From: Symsagittifera roscoffensis | Taxonomy: Eukaryota; Xenacoelomorpha; Acoela; Convolutidae | DNA length: 64,000 bases | NCBI RefSeq assembly: GCF_963678635.1 | Contig: NC_087069.1 | Coordinates: 53,232,251-53,296,250, forward strand | Direction of reading: 5' to 3' | In this document: piece after piece, positions 27,493 to 39,511 of the stretch | How positions within the stretch are numbered: the stretch's first letter is position 1 | Layout: each line of letters begins with the position of its first letter | Translations under genes and position numbers: made by a program | Notes under the pieces: model-generated | The model's input: the letters and a program-made list of their open reading frames with translations, nothing else | Databases searched by the model: none | What the model was told of the DNA's origin: nothing

Positions 27493-29982
27493 CTAAAAAT
27501 CCGATCTCGCCACGATGACCACCCTCGCAGCGGCTGGGTCTGCCCTGTCATAAACTGCCAAGGTTTTGGCCAGCTGCGTATTCCCGCAGGGTTTACCGTA
27601 TCTGGGGTCGTCGGCTAATCTCGTACCTTCATACGCGGCGTCTGGTAGTTCCAATTCTCTCGGATCCATCAGTTTATCCACCACCCTCAACTGTGCTGGA
27701 GTTGCCACCCTAATCCTGGCAATGCTGGTTCGATGCTTGGGAGGCTCCACCACGAGTCCCGGACTCCCCAGCGACTTGAGAGGTCTGTAGTTGATAGGTC
27801 CCATGACCGATTTTGTGGGAATCCCAGTCAGATCCGCTGTCTCCATCATTTTCGCTCTCGAGAAATGTGTCTCGTGAGCCTTCAGCCAGTCCACGCACTG
27901 GTGTCTACCCAAGTCTTCGTGCGACACCCGCTCAAGACCCAAAGCTTTCGCTAACTCTAGCCTGCATTCCAGATCTTCCAAGTCCAGCTCCTTCACCTTC
28001 TCCACATATCTCGACCTACTGGTCTCCGCTGGCTTCTCCGGTTTCTTCTTCTCTGCCACCACCACCGAGGATATTACTGATCCCTGAGGAGTTGATGACG
28101 TTGCCTCCTCAGCCTCCATGGGCGCGGCGCCCGGCAACTTGGTCCGGCTGTTCCTCGAACTGTCTCTAGAATCGGCCATCGCTCCCATGAGACTGGACAA
28201 AGCCCTCGGGTTGAAGAAGGGTGGATTTGGGGGTGGTCCGAATGTGACTTGCGCCGTCTCTAGCAACTCTGCCTCCAATGCGCTTATGTGCCTTTGGAAG
28301 ATGTCATTTAGACATTCCACCCCTCTGGGCCTATCAAAGTGAATCCCATCCGAGGACGCATCGTCAGGGAAAGCAGATAGCTCCATTTGCTCGGCCACGT
28401 CCAACAGCCCAACGGGGAGGACGCTCCTTTGGTGTATCTGCCTGATTATTTCGTTCAGGTTTCGCACTTTTGTATTCATCTCCATTGCATGTTGGTCCGC
28501 TTTCATGTTGTAAGGAATGGTGCACACGGTAAGAATGGCCGGATCCATTTGAATCCGCAATTCCTCAAGAATGCAGCTCATCTTGTCGTGCAGCCTCGTC
28601 ACCTTCCTTGCTTCCCCCCTAGACACGTCATTCGTCCCGACCATCAGAGTCACCGTGTATACTCTTGCCCTCCCTAGCATCTCAAGTGTTGCTAACATCT
28701 GCGGCGTCGCAGCTCCAGCGAAACTCAAGATCCCCGTTTGCCAATGGGACTGAATCCGGGTCAGCACCCGCAACAAGCTGTCCCCTATGATCAGGTGGAC
28801 CGCCCCCTCAGGCACACGTGGCTGCGTTAGGTATTCCACCCAAGCCGCGTCATGGAATTAATCTCTCCTGTCTCTCTGCGCCGTGCTCCAGTCCATCCGA
28901 TTGAGCCGGTGGTATCTGCCTTGCGTGTTCTTCTTGTAACTTGAGATTACCACACTCCTGACAGGTTGCTCTCCCCACGTCGAAGGTAGCTCCACTCTTG
29001 CTGGACTCTCACGACTCCTTAGCTGTAGCCGCTCGTGCAACTCTTTCAGTCGTGACGAGCTACCACTCACCTGACTACTACTCGGGGTCGAACTTGGTGT
29101 ATATCCAGGCAGCGCGACGTCCATCAACGGGCGTATTACTTGTGTCTCTAGACCACGCAGGGAGGACGCTGATTCAGTTGGTATCCACACCTCCAACCCT
29201 TCGTTCATATGTTCTTGAGCCGCGCGATCGAGGTTAAATCGTCCCTTCGATCTAGGAGCTTCATCCACCTCCATACGTGACTCTGGTCTTGAGCCGGTCA
29301 CCACCCGCTCTTTGGGCCTAGCCCCTTTCTGCATGTCGAGCTCGCGTTGTCGTTGCTGGATCCTTTCAAGCTCCGACTTCAGCTGCTCACAATTCGCGGC
29401 ATTCTCTCGCACTCTTTCTGCCTGTTGCTGTTCAGCTCTCAACATATCCAGTTCCCTCCGCGCCTGATCTCTCTCAAATTTCGCCTGATCTCTCTCGAGC
29501 TTCGCTTGATCCCGGTCGATGTTCGCCTTGTTCCTCTCCCGCTGAGTCCTCTCAAGCTCTCTCTTCATGATACTAACGTCTGGATACGCTTCCCCCGTTT
29601 GCTGCGCCCGTGTCATCGATGGTGTCTTACTCGTGCTCTGGCCCGTGGATCTGACTGATGGTCTGACCGGCAGTGGGAACTCCCCTGCACCATACTCCGT
29701 ATTGTTACTCAAGCCAGGGTTCCTTGCCAAGTCGAACCCCCTTATTGCTCCATCCACGTTCCAGGACAGCCACCTGGTTTGCTCTTGTTTGGATATTCCA
29801 TCGGTGGTGTAGCCCACCATCAAAACCGCATCTGTCGCAGACTCTCGGCACTCGCCCTGTTCCTCCAACTGGAGGATGGCATTGAGCATCACTGCCATTC
29901 TCTCATCCACTTGAAAATAATCCAGGTCCCTCAGACGTCTGTACAACTCATCAAGTGTGGGTTTTTTCAAAGCCGATGGCAT
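27493..29982 (-). pseudogene. Third-ORF region of element 2 with SGNH hydrolase domain
   Basis: Two ORFs (28858-29982 and 27493-28839) lie in the same frame, separated only by a TAA at 28858-28860. The N-terminal piece matches the start of element 1's third ORF and holds a charged heptad-like stretch built on KFERDQAK-type repeats, probably a coiled coil. The second piece opens with the hydrolase: IIGDSLLRV, VGTNDVSRG and SDGIHFD supply the Ser, Asn and Asp/His positions. After the enzyme comes a basic and acidic linker, then about 100 residues with no counterpart noticed in element 1. The TAA falls where element 1 has a cysteine codon, so it is best read as a nonsense mutation. Confidence 0.85.
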
Positions 29983-30486
29983 GGACTTCCAGAATCGATC
30001 TGCAATTTCTGTAATTTCCAGATGATCTTGAGTTTTAGCAACTTGAGTTTTACCTGAGCAACTTGAGTTTTACCTGAGCAACTTGAGTTTTCTTGAGTTG
30101 ACTTGAGCAACTTGAGTTTACTTCTTGAAGCGTCGTTCAATTTGCTTTCCTTTCTTCAATTGAATACAGTTGGGTAGTCAATTTGACTTTACCAAATCAA
30201 TCTTTAAAAAAATAACACCCAATTTTTAGACTAACCGGCTGTGTTCCTAACCTAAAAACCCCCATCACTACTATAGTTAAAACCCTTTCCTTTTCGTGCT
30301 ACTAAATTAGCTCAATTGGAAATTTTCTAAAAACATGCAGATTCATTTTATGTTTTAGCACCATCAATCATTTAAAATATTAATTGTCATGCCAATCACC
30401 TCTAAGATTCTTTACCTGTTTTGTACCCCCACACCTAACTCGAGATTCTTCCCTCATGCCCAACTCAAGACCCCCGTGTACCCGAC
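29983..30486 (-). other. Spacer between pol and the third ORF of element 2
   Basis: No ORF is seen. On the - strand, candidate splice acceptors (ATTACAG, ATTGCAG) lie shortly before the ATG at 29982, in the same relative place as the candidate acceptor of element 1. Confidence 0.4.
30038..30120. repeat. Short tandem repeat, 20-nt unit
   Basis: The unit GCAACTTGAGTTTTACCTGA occurs twice in full from 30038 and then in shortened form, followed by further ACTTGAG words, within the spacer of element 2. Confidence 0.85.
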
Positions 30487-33238
30487 TCAGGCGATGCTCA
30501 AGTAGTATTTCTTGTGAAGATGCAACATTATCTCAGTTTCTGCGAAGACCACGTGTAGGATAGCGTACAATTCCGTTGGGCTCAATTTCCCCCTGTTTGG
30601 GTCATACACCGGCATTGGGACCTCCGTTATCCCTCTTTCAATCATGAAGTCTCGTAGTCTTGTTAGTGCCAACATCACGTGTTCGGGATCGATCGTGTTC
30701 CTGTCATTGACCCTCGTCACTAGGAAGCACAGGTATTTGCCCGGGACTTGTGCTACCGATGGTGGAAGCTCGGCCATTCCTCCCAGTCCCGGTCTCTGTC
30801 TAAACAGAAACTCCACGTTCTGGTACTCTCTCTTGAAGTCAGCCTCCAGTCTTGATTTGAAACTCATGTCCGCCGTGATACAGATTGCGCTAGTCCTGTC
30901 TGACAGAATGAAGTCACTATCCGATATCAGGATATTTTCTGAGTATTCGTTTGGTATTTCAAACTTCGTTTTGAAATTCCGTCCTATGGTAGGCTCGGCC
31001 TCCTCCCCATCCAGTTCCAGTCCGCACGTTTCTCTCACTTCCCTGAGTTTCTTTATCATCAAATTTTCGGTGTGGGTAAGTCCTACCCCCACTCCCCGGA
31101 CAAAAATATTTCTCGACGTCCCCGTCGATGATGCTGGGTCTGAATTATCTGGCGGAATGTCGAGCGGGTTGTCTGTTGCCGTCCAGCCGAAAAGAGGATT
31201 CTCCGTTTTCATGTACTTCCCCGCTGATATGTCAACTTGCTGTATGCTTTGTCCTTCTTCGCTTCCGTTCTTGACATCGCGCATCCATTCTAATATCCTC
31301 AGGTTCGTATTCTCCCTCCTCTCTATCTCGCTCTGTTCTAAGTCCGTCTCCTGTTCCGGTCTCGAGTAGTCTTCCTGTGGGTAGTTTTCATTATCATCGA
31401 TGATCTGCCATTCACCATCTGCCGCCAGCTCGCCCACACTTATTAGTTCTTTACCTAGGTCATCGGGCTGTATCTTGTCGATCAGGAAATCGTCCCCATA
31501 CCTGTTGTACCTCATGCCTGTGCGTTTGCGATTGCCACTCCTTGTCCCCGCTGGTATTGACAAGTCTGGTTCAGTCCATTTCGGCACCTCACCTTGCTCC
31601 GGATCGTTCCAATCTTCTTCCAAAAAAGATTCCGCTTCAGAGTCCGCGTCTATTTTTTCATTGTCATCCAAACTCAAGTTCTCATTGCCATCATTCTTAT
31701 GTCTGGTGCCTTTTTCGTTCACTTCACATACTGGTTCCACCAGTAGGTACTCTAGTCCCTCCATGTCCTTTGGTATACACCAGTCCTCTGGGGATGGGAC
31801 ATGAGGCTTCAGGTTCTCATAATATGCTGCTCGCCCAGTACTCAAGCGGTAGAACCGTCCTTGTTGATGTACTTCAGTTATAATGAATGGTCCTCTCCAT
31901 TTCTTGAGTAGTTTCTTCGTCCCTTTCGGCGGTATAACATTCTGGAAAACCCACACATACTAGCCCACTCATGTGTGCCTGCGCAGTGTTCCTCCTGCAT
32001 AGCTCGTTTATTTCCTGCTGTCTCCTGATCGCTTCTTTCACGTAAGCTTGAGGCGACGTCCTCTTCCCTTCATACTCCGGGTAAAAGAACGTCAGGGGCA
32101 TCGCTCTCTCTTTGCCTGTCAACATCATGAATGGACTGATTCCCGTCGTTGAGTGTTGAGTACTGTTGTATGCCCCTACGACTTGCGGCAGATATTTATC
32201 CCAGTCCGTCATGTATCTGGAGCAGTATACCCTCAGCATGTTCACCAACGTTGTATTCTGTCTCTCTACCAGCCCGTTGGTCTGAGGATGGTAAGTCGTT
32301 GAGTGCGCTTGAGCAATGTGTGACCTCTTCATTAATTCCTTAGTCAAGTCCCCCACAAAGGCCTTGCCGTTGTCTGACTGAAAAGTCATTGGACAACCAT
32401 ACCTCGATATCCAATGGGTTATCAAGTGGTCACAAGTCTCCTCTGCCGAAGCTGTCTGACACGGCACCGCTTCTGCCAGCTTTGTGAAGTGGTCAATTAT
32501 AACCAGTATCTGGTTATACCCCGACTCCGTCATGCAGATCTTCTGATGGTCTATCTGCACCACTTCATTAAATTCCGAGCTTTCCACCGACTTGAGTGGG
32601 AATTTCATCTTCCTTGGGTCTTTCACTTGCAGGCAGCATGCCAGGCATGCATTCACCCACCTCTCGCAAGCTTTCCTTAATCCTGGCCAATCGAACTTGT
32701 GAAGTATTCTTTGTTGCACCGTGTCTATCCCCTGGTGCCCCATTTGATCGTGCGATCTGAACAGCATCTCTGTCTGATACAGTTGCGCTAATATGATGAG
32801 GTTGTGTTTGTGTAATACCTTCTCCTCGTCTTTTCTCTTGCATGCTACCACCCCGTCAGCTGTGTGATAGAGTAACTCTTTCCTTTCTTTGTAGAACTGG
32901 CTCAGGATCTTGTAGCTGTCTTCTTCAAGTTCCCCTTTCTCCTTGGACCCCATTCGGATCCATTTGGAGAGGTTACTCGTCATCTTGTCATTCTTCTGGG
33001 CTCTTATCAGGTCCGACAGCCTATATCTCGCCTTGACATGTTCCTTCAGTGCCATGATCTGTCCATTCATTTCCCCAGGGTTGTGGATGTCGTCATTCAG
33101 CTTCACGCATACTATCCTCTTTACTATCTTCATGTCATTTTCTGGCACCAGATTTGTTCTGACATTTGAGTTGCATGATAGTTCCCTGAATGGTTTCCTT
33201 GAAACTGCAATTTTTTCAAGTTCTTCACCTTCCTGCAC
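30487..33238 (-). pseudogene. Pol fragment of element 2 (integrase plus macro-like C-terminus)
   Basis: This reads from the gap leftwards. The first piece (31874-33238) contains the integrase zinc finger (HDQMGHQG, with CLACC in place of CLSC and one extra residue), the DD35E core (QIDHQ, QSDNG, LVERQ) and the following region. The second piece (30487-31956) resumes at VWVFQNV with the WRGPF module, the acidic extension and the macro-like terminal domain ending KKYYLSIA. Compared with element 1, about 25 residues are lost together with the frame at about 31955. The terminal domain keeps ITADMSF, ADFKREY, YLCFLVTR and PVYDPNRG, so it was under protein-level constraint before this copy decayed. 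Confidence 0.88.
31070..31109 (-). promoter_or_regulatory. Candidate central polypurine tract of element 2
   Basis: On the - strand this 40-nt block is identical to 12659-12698 of element 1 and contains TGTCCGGGGAG (31092-31102). Confidence 0.5.
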
Positions 33239-33242
33239 GTCC

Positions 33243-33442
33243 NNNNNNNNNNNNNNNNNNNNNNNNNNNNNNNNNNNNNNNNNNNNNNNNNNNNNNNNNN
33301 NNNNNNNNNNNNNNNNNNNNNNNNNNNNNNNNNNNNNNNNNNNNNNNNNNNNNNNNNNNNNNNNNNNNNNNNNNNNNNNNNNNNNNNNNNNNNNNNNNNN
33401 NNNNNNNNNNNNNNNNNNNNNNNNNNNNNNNNNNNNNNNNNN
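33243..33442. other. Assembly gap (200 N)
   Basis: Exactly 200 N, probably a placeholder. It falls inside Pol of element 2, whose missing 5' part should be about 10 kb, so the true gap is probably larger or the sequence was collapsed. Confidence 0.99.
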
Positions 33443-33925
33443 CTAGAACTATTGAGACTAGGAGATATAAGAGTAAGATTAAGATCGGTATCAGACTAAG
33501 AAGTTGCACGAATCTATCCGGCCGAAAAAAAAGATAGCCCGACAAACAGACGATGTACCTTATCTGAAAATTACTGTCTGAGTGAGCCACCCCGGACATA
33601 CACTCCATTTTTTCGAAATGGATTTCTTTGTTTAATCACTTCCTGCTACTAGTCTAAAAACGTGATCAATTTCAAAATAATTAGGACTGCTTGTATCAGG
33701 GAAACGCCAGCGTCTATGGAGTTAAGTTCAATTTGAAATTTAAGAATAGTGAAACTAAAACAAAAATTCAAATTGAAAAATCTTTTCCACATAAGCAATT
33801 TGAAGTTAATTCTGATACGTGGCGGTGATTTTGTTGGGGGATGTACGTGGCGAGTGGTTACTTGCGTGTTGGTTACGTAAAGGGTGGTACGTGGGGGTTG
33901 TTTACGTGGGGGGGGGGGGGAGTGG
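33443..33925. other. Non-coding flank between gap and element 3
   Basis: No gene is seen. From about 33830 the sequence becomes a G-rich TACGTGG-type repeat ending in a run of 13 G at 33908-33920, which resembles the DNA on the other side of element 3. Confidence 0.6.
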
Positions 33926-34279
33926 TGTTAAAAAGTTAATTCAAGATAGGTAATAAGACGAATTGAGTTAACTTAAACTAAGACTAGTTTAAGACGTGAT
34001 ATGTTGGGATCTCTACTACCGGATAGTAGACTTTCATCTCAGACTAGATTAAAAGACTGTGTCAGTTACGACAACGCTAATATAATAAGACGGAGTTAGA
34101 AGGTCTAATTAAGACTGGTTGAGTTAACAAGATTGGTTGCAAAAGAAACGATTGATGACTCCAACATCAGCTATGCCAAAAGTCGTTGCGCTTTTGGCAG
34201 GTGTTAACTAACTAATCAACATAATCGAATAAGCAACGTAATGGTTAAAAAATCACTTACAATGATATCCCTTTTGACA
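33926..34279 (-). repeat. 3' LTR of element 3
   Basis: A 354 bp LTR. In + orientation it starts TGTTAAAAAGTTAA and ends CCCTTTTGACA, and it pairs with 40916-41265 with scattered substitutions and small indels. Confidence 0.9.
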
Positions 34280-34935
34280 TTCCCCACTGAAAAACAATTT
34301 AAGACTACATATTCTTTTCATCCACAAGTAAAGTATGTTAAGGCAAGGAGGTGAATTAACGGAACAACAAAAAAGAAAAACTCAAGGTTGTCGCCCAATG
34401 GGAAGAGTATCTAGCACTGGAGTAATTCAGTGTAAATCATATAAAGTTGGTATAAATCATATAAATCATATAAAACACAACCCGAAAAATAAATTAAGCA
34501 ACATCTAGAGAAGTGTTTGGGAATTTACGTTAAGGTAATAATCTAAAGTTAGCAGCGTGAGTGAGAAAAAAAAAGAAAATATCATCAAAAGATTTTAAGT
34601 TTTTAACTGAAACGAAAGTTCATGATTGCGCGAATTTAAGCGGCATCACGGTTTGAGGCTCAGATGTCTGTCCATCTCCTAAGATCATCGAGAGTCATTG
34701 GTCGGCCCAATAGATCCATTGCTGCAATGATGGAAGTTGTATTAAACCAGTCAGGATTGAACACAATATGCGTCTCTATAGCATCTACAGGATCGGAGGG
34801 TAGGCCCGATGGGTTAAATTTAGTCTTGCGCACTTCCGGTTTGATTTAAAATTGATCAGGAGAACAGATTGGAGATAGTAATATAAATGGCTTTATATAG
34901 TCTATTTGATTGGTTCGACTTTTCGTGAAGTTAGC

Positions 34936-35205
34936 TAGTGCTTGTCTCTTGAATGTTTTCAAGACAAATAGGGTATCTTCAAGACCAACAGAGCTGTTCA
35001 TTGTGGCGTTCCGTCTTGCGATATCCAATTCTTTAAATTTTGCCTGTATGTTTTTCTTCTTTTGTGTAGACTTCGAGCTCTTAAATTTGAAATTTTCGAT
35101 GATTTTGTGACTTTCCTGGGTCTTTTGGTGGCATAAAATTTTTTAGTTGATTTTTCTTGCAAGGACTAATTTTCTTCGGTGCAGAGGTTTTTGTGGGAAT
35201 ATCGA
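34936..35205. repeat. Internal direct repeat of element 3, copy 1
   Basis: About 270 bp, similar to 35956-36245 (shared words such as CTTGTCTCTTGAATG and GCGTTCCGTCTTGCGA), with small indels. Copy 2 carries an extra 30-40 bp insert near 36000-36045. Confidence 0.8.
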
Positions 35206-35955
35206 CGACATCTAACTGGTGGCTTTCTAATTCTATTGTGATTGCTTCTACAGATGTAGTAGATGGTGGGGTTGTGACGCAGGTTGACTTGTCTTCTCCT
35301 GCTTAGTGCGAGGTTCTCTATCGTCCGAGGTTTTTACAAGGCTAGTGAATACTCTACTCTCTCTCCGAGTAACGACGGTGGTTGTCGGGTCCGAATCGGT
35401 CTGGTGTTGTGGCTAGTATGAGTATCTGACATTTTTCTAGGAGGCGGCAATTTCATAGGCGTAGATGCTTTCCGCTTAGCCATATCCGTTAGTTTGGGTT
35501 TGAATGAGCTCTGGGTAGAGGTTAGGTTCTTTGGCTGGTTCTCTGTGTCTGTCCTTGTTTACGGCTCTGTGGTCTGTTATGTTGTTGGGTTGTTTGACTC
35601 TGGAATTTGGCTTGTAGTGGTTGGTTCTGGTTGGTTTTTGTCAACTTCATCGTGGCTGTCTTCCTGAATAAGTGGTGGGGTCGCGCGTTGGTCTGAATTT
35701 CTGTCCCCTGAATCTAGGTCAATCGGCGTATGGCAGACCTTTTGCTCCTTCTCTATGTTTGCTTCATCTTTTCTGGGCATTTCCTGTTTTATTTTACTTG
35801 ATTCTTGCACTGAATTGTCTTGTCGGTTTTCAAACTAATGGTTTCAGATCTTCGAGTAGGATCAGATTGCTGTCATCGTCGTCAGATATGATTTAAGTAG
35901 GTGGGTTTGTACAGTTATTTCAGGTATTTTGGTTGTTTGCGGGGCGATGGGTTGT

Positions 35956-36245
35956 CCCACGGGCTTGTCTCTTGAATGCTTTCAAGACCAATAGGGTCTT
36001 TTAAACGCTTTCGCTCCTCCTCTTCCTCTCTAAGCAGTGTTTACCTCGAGCTGTTCATTGCGGCGTTCCGTCTTGCGACATCCAATTCTTCAAATTTTGC
36101 CTGTAAGTTTCTCTTCTTTTGTGTAGACTTGGAGCTCTTAAAGCCGACATTTCTCGATGGTTTTGTGACTTTTCTGGGTTCTTTGGTAGCATAAAAATTT
36201 TTAGTTGATTTTTCTTGCGAGGACTTAATTCCTTTGATGCAGGGG
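35956..36245. repeat. Internal direct repeat of element 3, copy 2
   Basis: The partner of 34936-35205 in the same orientation, about 1.0 kb away. Confidence 0.8.
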
Positions 36246-36288
36246 GTCTTTTACAGCTAAATCAGATTTACGGAATATTTTCCCGTTT

Positions 36289-37500
36289 TTAAGCGTAATT
36301 GTATGATCCGATTCCCTGACTTTTTTCTTTAAGTTCTCTGTAATATGGTTCGTCCTTCTTTCTATCTTGTACTTTTCTATAGACATGGATCTTACCCGAC
36401 GGGTTACTCAAGACGTGATTTTCCAGACCTATGTCTTTTCTTTTCTCTGCGCGAGAGAGAACTTTGACAGGGGAACCGGAGCTAGTGGGTACATATCTGA
36501 CTACATTAGATATATCGTCCGATGATGATGATTCTTCGTCCAGGTGTCCGTCTTCGATGTCATCAGGGGCATCCCAGTCATGTCGTCTTTCCCGGCATAT
36601 TAGTTTTTGTCCTTTATCTATACATGACAATGTTATGTTCCAATCCAGGTTTCTTGACGATGGTAGTTTAACTAAATCGTTAAATCGTGAAATCGTGTTT
36701 GGTGATCTACCGAAGTGTGCTTCAAAAGGGGAGCAGTTTGGTGATTGTTGTGTTACTGTTCTTGAGCATTTTATGATCTTTGATAATGCAATTTCTAATG
36801 AAGGTTTTGGACTTTCTTGTGCCATAACCATTAGTCGTTCCTTAATTGTTCTGATCAATCGCTCGACCAGAACCGTAGCTCTATGGTCACCCACTGAACT
36901 CAACATTACGTTGATGTTTTGTTCTTGAACAAATTCTCGCACTTCCTTAGAAATAAATCCTGACCCTTGGTCCGTTCTATTAGTTCTGGGTATTCCGTGC
37001 AAAGATATGTATTTTACAAAAAATTTTAAGATCGATTTAACAGATGTGCTTGATGCTGTTTGTGCAGTTGGGAGTTTTGCAAATCGATCGACGCCTACGA
37101 GTATGTGTTGTTTTTTATTCCCCACTTTAACGGTAACGGGACTGCAAGGTCCAACTACGATTTTTTGATTTGGTTCAATGACCGTTGGGAGTTTTCCAAG
37201 TTTATTATGTTTTGTCAGCGGCTTCAAACTTTAAACCTGCTTTCACACACTTGTTGCAATTCTCTCCATGTACTTAGATTTCCCTGTAGGCCACCAGATG
37301 TAGAGTGTTGCCAGACTTTTCATCGGGTGAGCTTCATGTAACCTGTGCAGCATTGTCGTCCTCAAACATGCTCGTATAACTAATCTATCGTCGAAGTAAA
37401 GGCATCCTTCGTTAACGTGCAAGTTGTTTTTTGTAAGGTTTGTAGTAGTGTAACAAATGTTCGATGTCATGTTTTTTGACTTCTTCAATTGCATTTCTAA
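36289..37500 (-). pseudogene. Integrase of element 3
   Basis: The zinc-binding part is in the 37243-37494 ORF (MLHRLHEAHPMKS, then WWP). The core is in the longest intact frame of the element (36289-37227, 312 codons): VGVDRFAKL supplies the first Asp, RTDQGSGF the second and VLVERLIRTIKE the Glu. The frame breaks between zinc finger and core near 37240. Confidence 0.85.
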
Positions 37501-37799
37501 TTTTCTTTAGTATAAGATTTTGCTTTGTTAAAAATGCTGTGAGTTTAGAATCAAAGACTTTGGCCCATGAGAACGGGAACAATTTCTGTTTAATCATCTT
37601 GAGCTTTTTTTTTTATCTTTAGTTGAATTTTCAGTTTGCTCAGTTAGTTCAACTCGATCAGACATGTCTTTTGTAGTTAATAGAAAAATTGATAGTTTTA
37701 CAAGATGGAATACAGTCTTCTGTTTGCAAATGTAAATTTTGACACACTGAAACTTTGGAATGTGTAAATTTAGCTTGCAAAGTTTATGCAGCATTCGCA

Positions 37800-38480
37800 G
37801 ATTGTTTCTCACGTTCTATTTTTCACTTGATTTATTATTAGCTGGTTGACCAATCGCGTTGCAAAATATGACGTCATGAGAGAAAATTTGTTGCAAAAAT
37901 TTGTTTTATCAGTTGCGGGCGAGAATATCTAGGCATCAGATGTTCGAAGCCTAAAAGAGTAGTTATTTGATTGACGGAAGAAATAAAAAAATTTTCGTCA
38001 TCGTGCGAGACTGGTTCGGGTTTGCCCGATGGGTGTTTAGAAAGGTAGTCCACGAATCCCATTTCATTACCCGGGAGATGCTCAACAGTAAAATCAAATG
38101 GTAGCAGTTTTTCCGCCCAACGGGTGAGGCGGTATTGGGCCGTCTGCGTAGATTTATCATATTTCGAAGCTCTTATTAAGACTTCATGATCGGTTAAAAT
38201 AGAAAACTGAACTGTTTACTCATCAAGTAATTCTTAAAATTGCCTAACGCCCACACTAAGACCAACAATTCAAGCTCATTCGTGCTGTATTTTAGTTCGG
38301 CTATTCTAGGGAATCTACTTGCGAACGCTAAGCTCTTTCAAATTTCCCCATGGTCTTGGTCGACGGATGCGCCCAGTCCTAGATGTGACGCATAGCACTT
38401 TAGACTTGTTTTTATATTAACGTCAAAAAGGTGATTTGTCACTGTATTGTTCATTTCTTTCGAACGCCTAAACGTGCGCC
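37800..38480 (-). pseudogene. RNase H region of element 3 (broken)
   Basis: Frame-broken remains between RT and integrase. The recognisable end of the domain is MGFVDYLSKHPSGKP near 38040, equivalent to the conserved NxxDxLSR tail of gypsy RNase H. Confidence 0.6.
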
Positions 38481-38485
38481 TCAAA

Positions 38486-39310
38486 CTAATAAAATTGTTT
38501 GATCTTTTGCATCGGGATGAATTTATTGAATTGATTAACTGATCCCAATAGCGATCTTTTGTCTTTAATGCAACGTGGTTTATTCAAATTTCTGATCGCG
38601 TCTGATTTGTGTATTAATGGATTTGTCCCCTTCGCGTCGATTTGCAATCCCAGCAATTCTAAGTTATGTGTCAAGAACGTACGCGTTTCCCATTTTATGG
38701 GTAGACCTTTGTCGTCCAACGTTTTTAAAAAGTTAATAAGTAATTTGCGATGCTCTTCAACGCTGCCTACGGTAGCAATTAAAATGTCATCTAGATAACA
38801 GTGTGTATTAGGTAAATTTTCCGTCAGACGGTCCATATTAAGCTAAATTTTATTAGGAACATCGATTATTCCTTAAAAATCAGTTTTAAAGCGATATGAG
38901 CCTGTGATTTCTCCCCCCACAATTTTAAAATTGCATTGGTTTTTTGCCTTTTTCGATAATGGTATCTAGCTGTATGCATATTTTAGGTCAATTGATGAGA
39001 ATCAAATTTTGTTTTCATCATATTCACTAAGTGTTACCGCGACATTATCGATTAGTTCGACCAGATTAGGCATTCGAGATCTGTTAACAAAAATCTGTTT
39101 GTTGAGTAGTTTTGAGTTTAAGACCAGTTTGATTGATCCGCCCCTTTTTGATGTCCATCTCTAACTAATTGGTTGATGCATAATTTTACTCTAGGAAGTA
39201 GGTGGATTGGTATGCGTTTCCCTTAACCTGTATCGGTTTTATTGGTTCAATAAAATAAGTGTTCCCGATAAAAAAAATCGATCTACCAGTTCTTTTTATG
39301 AGATTGGCGA
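38486..39310 (-). pseudogene. Reverse transcriptase of element 3 (broken)
   Basis: The active-site segment CYLDDILIAT is at about 38780, followed by LELLGLQIDAKG and the SLLGSVNQFNKFI thumb-like segment. Upstream, fragments such as NLVELIDNVAVTLSEYD (around 39040) appear in other frames between stops. Confidence 0.8.
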
Positions 39311-39511
39311 AATCGGCTTGATATATACAATTTGAACTCATGTTGAAGTGGTGTATCTAAGTGTTGGCAGGGTTGTCTGTCTGTTTCAATTTTTATCTGG
39401 TTTACCTCTATCCCGATGGGTAGTTTGCCCGGTGTCTGCCGTACGTCTAACCCTGTGGGCGTTGGCTGCTTCTGTATTACCTCATTTCCTAATTTCGGTA
39501 GTATATCATTT

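Larger units (their letters stand above)
22634..33242 (-). mobile_element. Second giant Ty3/gypsy element, truncated and decayed (element 2)
   Basis: Read on the - strand this gives a Pol C-terminal part, a third-ORF region and a fourth-ORF region in the same order as element 1 but diverged throughout, so it is a distinct family of the same lineage. It is broken by two in-frame stops (28858-28860 and 24605-24607), several frameshifts and at least two deletions. The 3' end is missing at element 1's LTR boundary. Gag, protease, RT and the 5' LTR are missing at the assembly gap. Confidence 0.92.
34290..36270 (-). other. Region between integrase and 3' LTR of element 3, with an internal duplication
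   Basis: About 2 kb with only short frames. On the - strand it encodes charged, low-complexity peptides, for example a KFKELDIARRNATMNSS-like segment that occurs twice because of a duplication. It could be the remains of an extra ORF; it is too broken to judge. Confidence 0.5.

Noticed and set aside
33922-33925. GTGG left and GTGC right of element 3 as a target site duplication
   Set aside because: One mismatch in four bases within G-rich repeat DNA; not better than chance.
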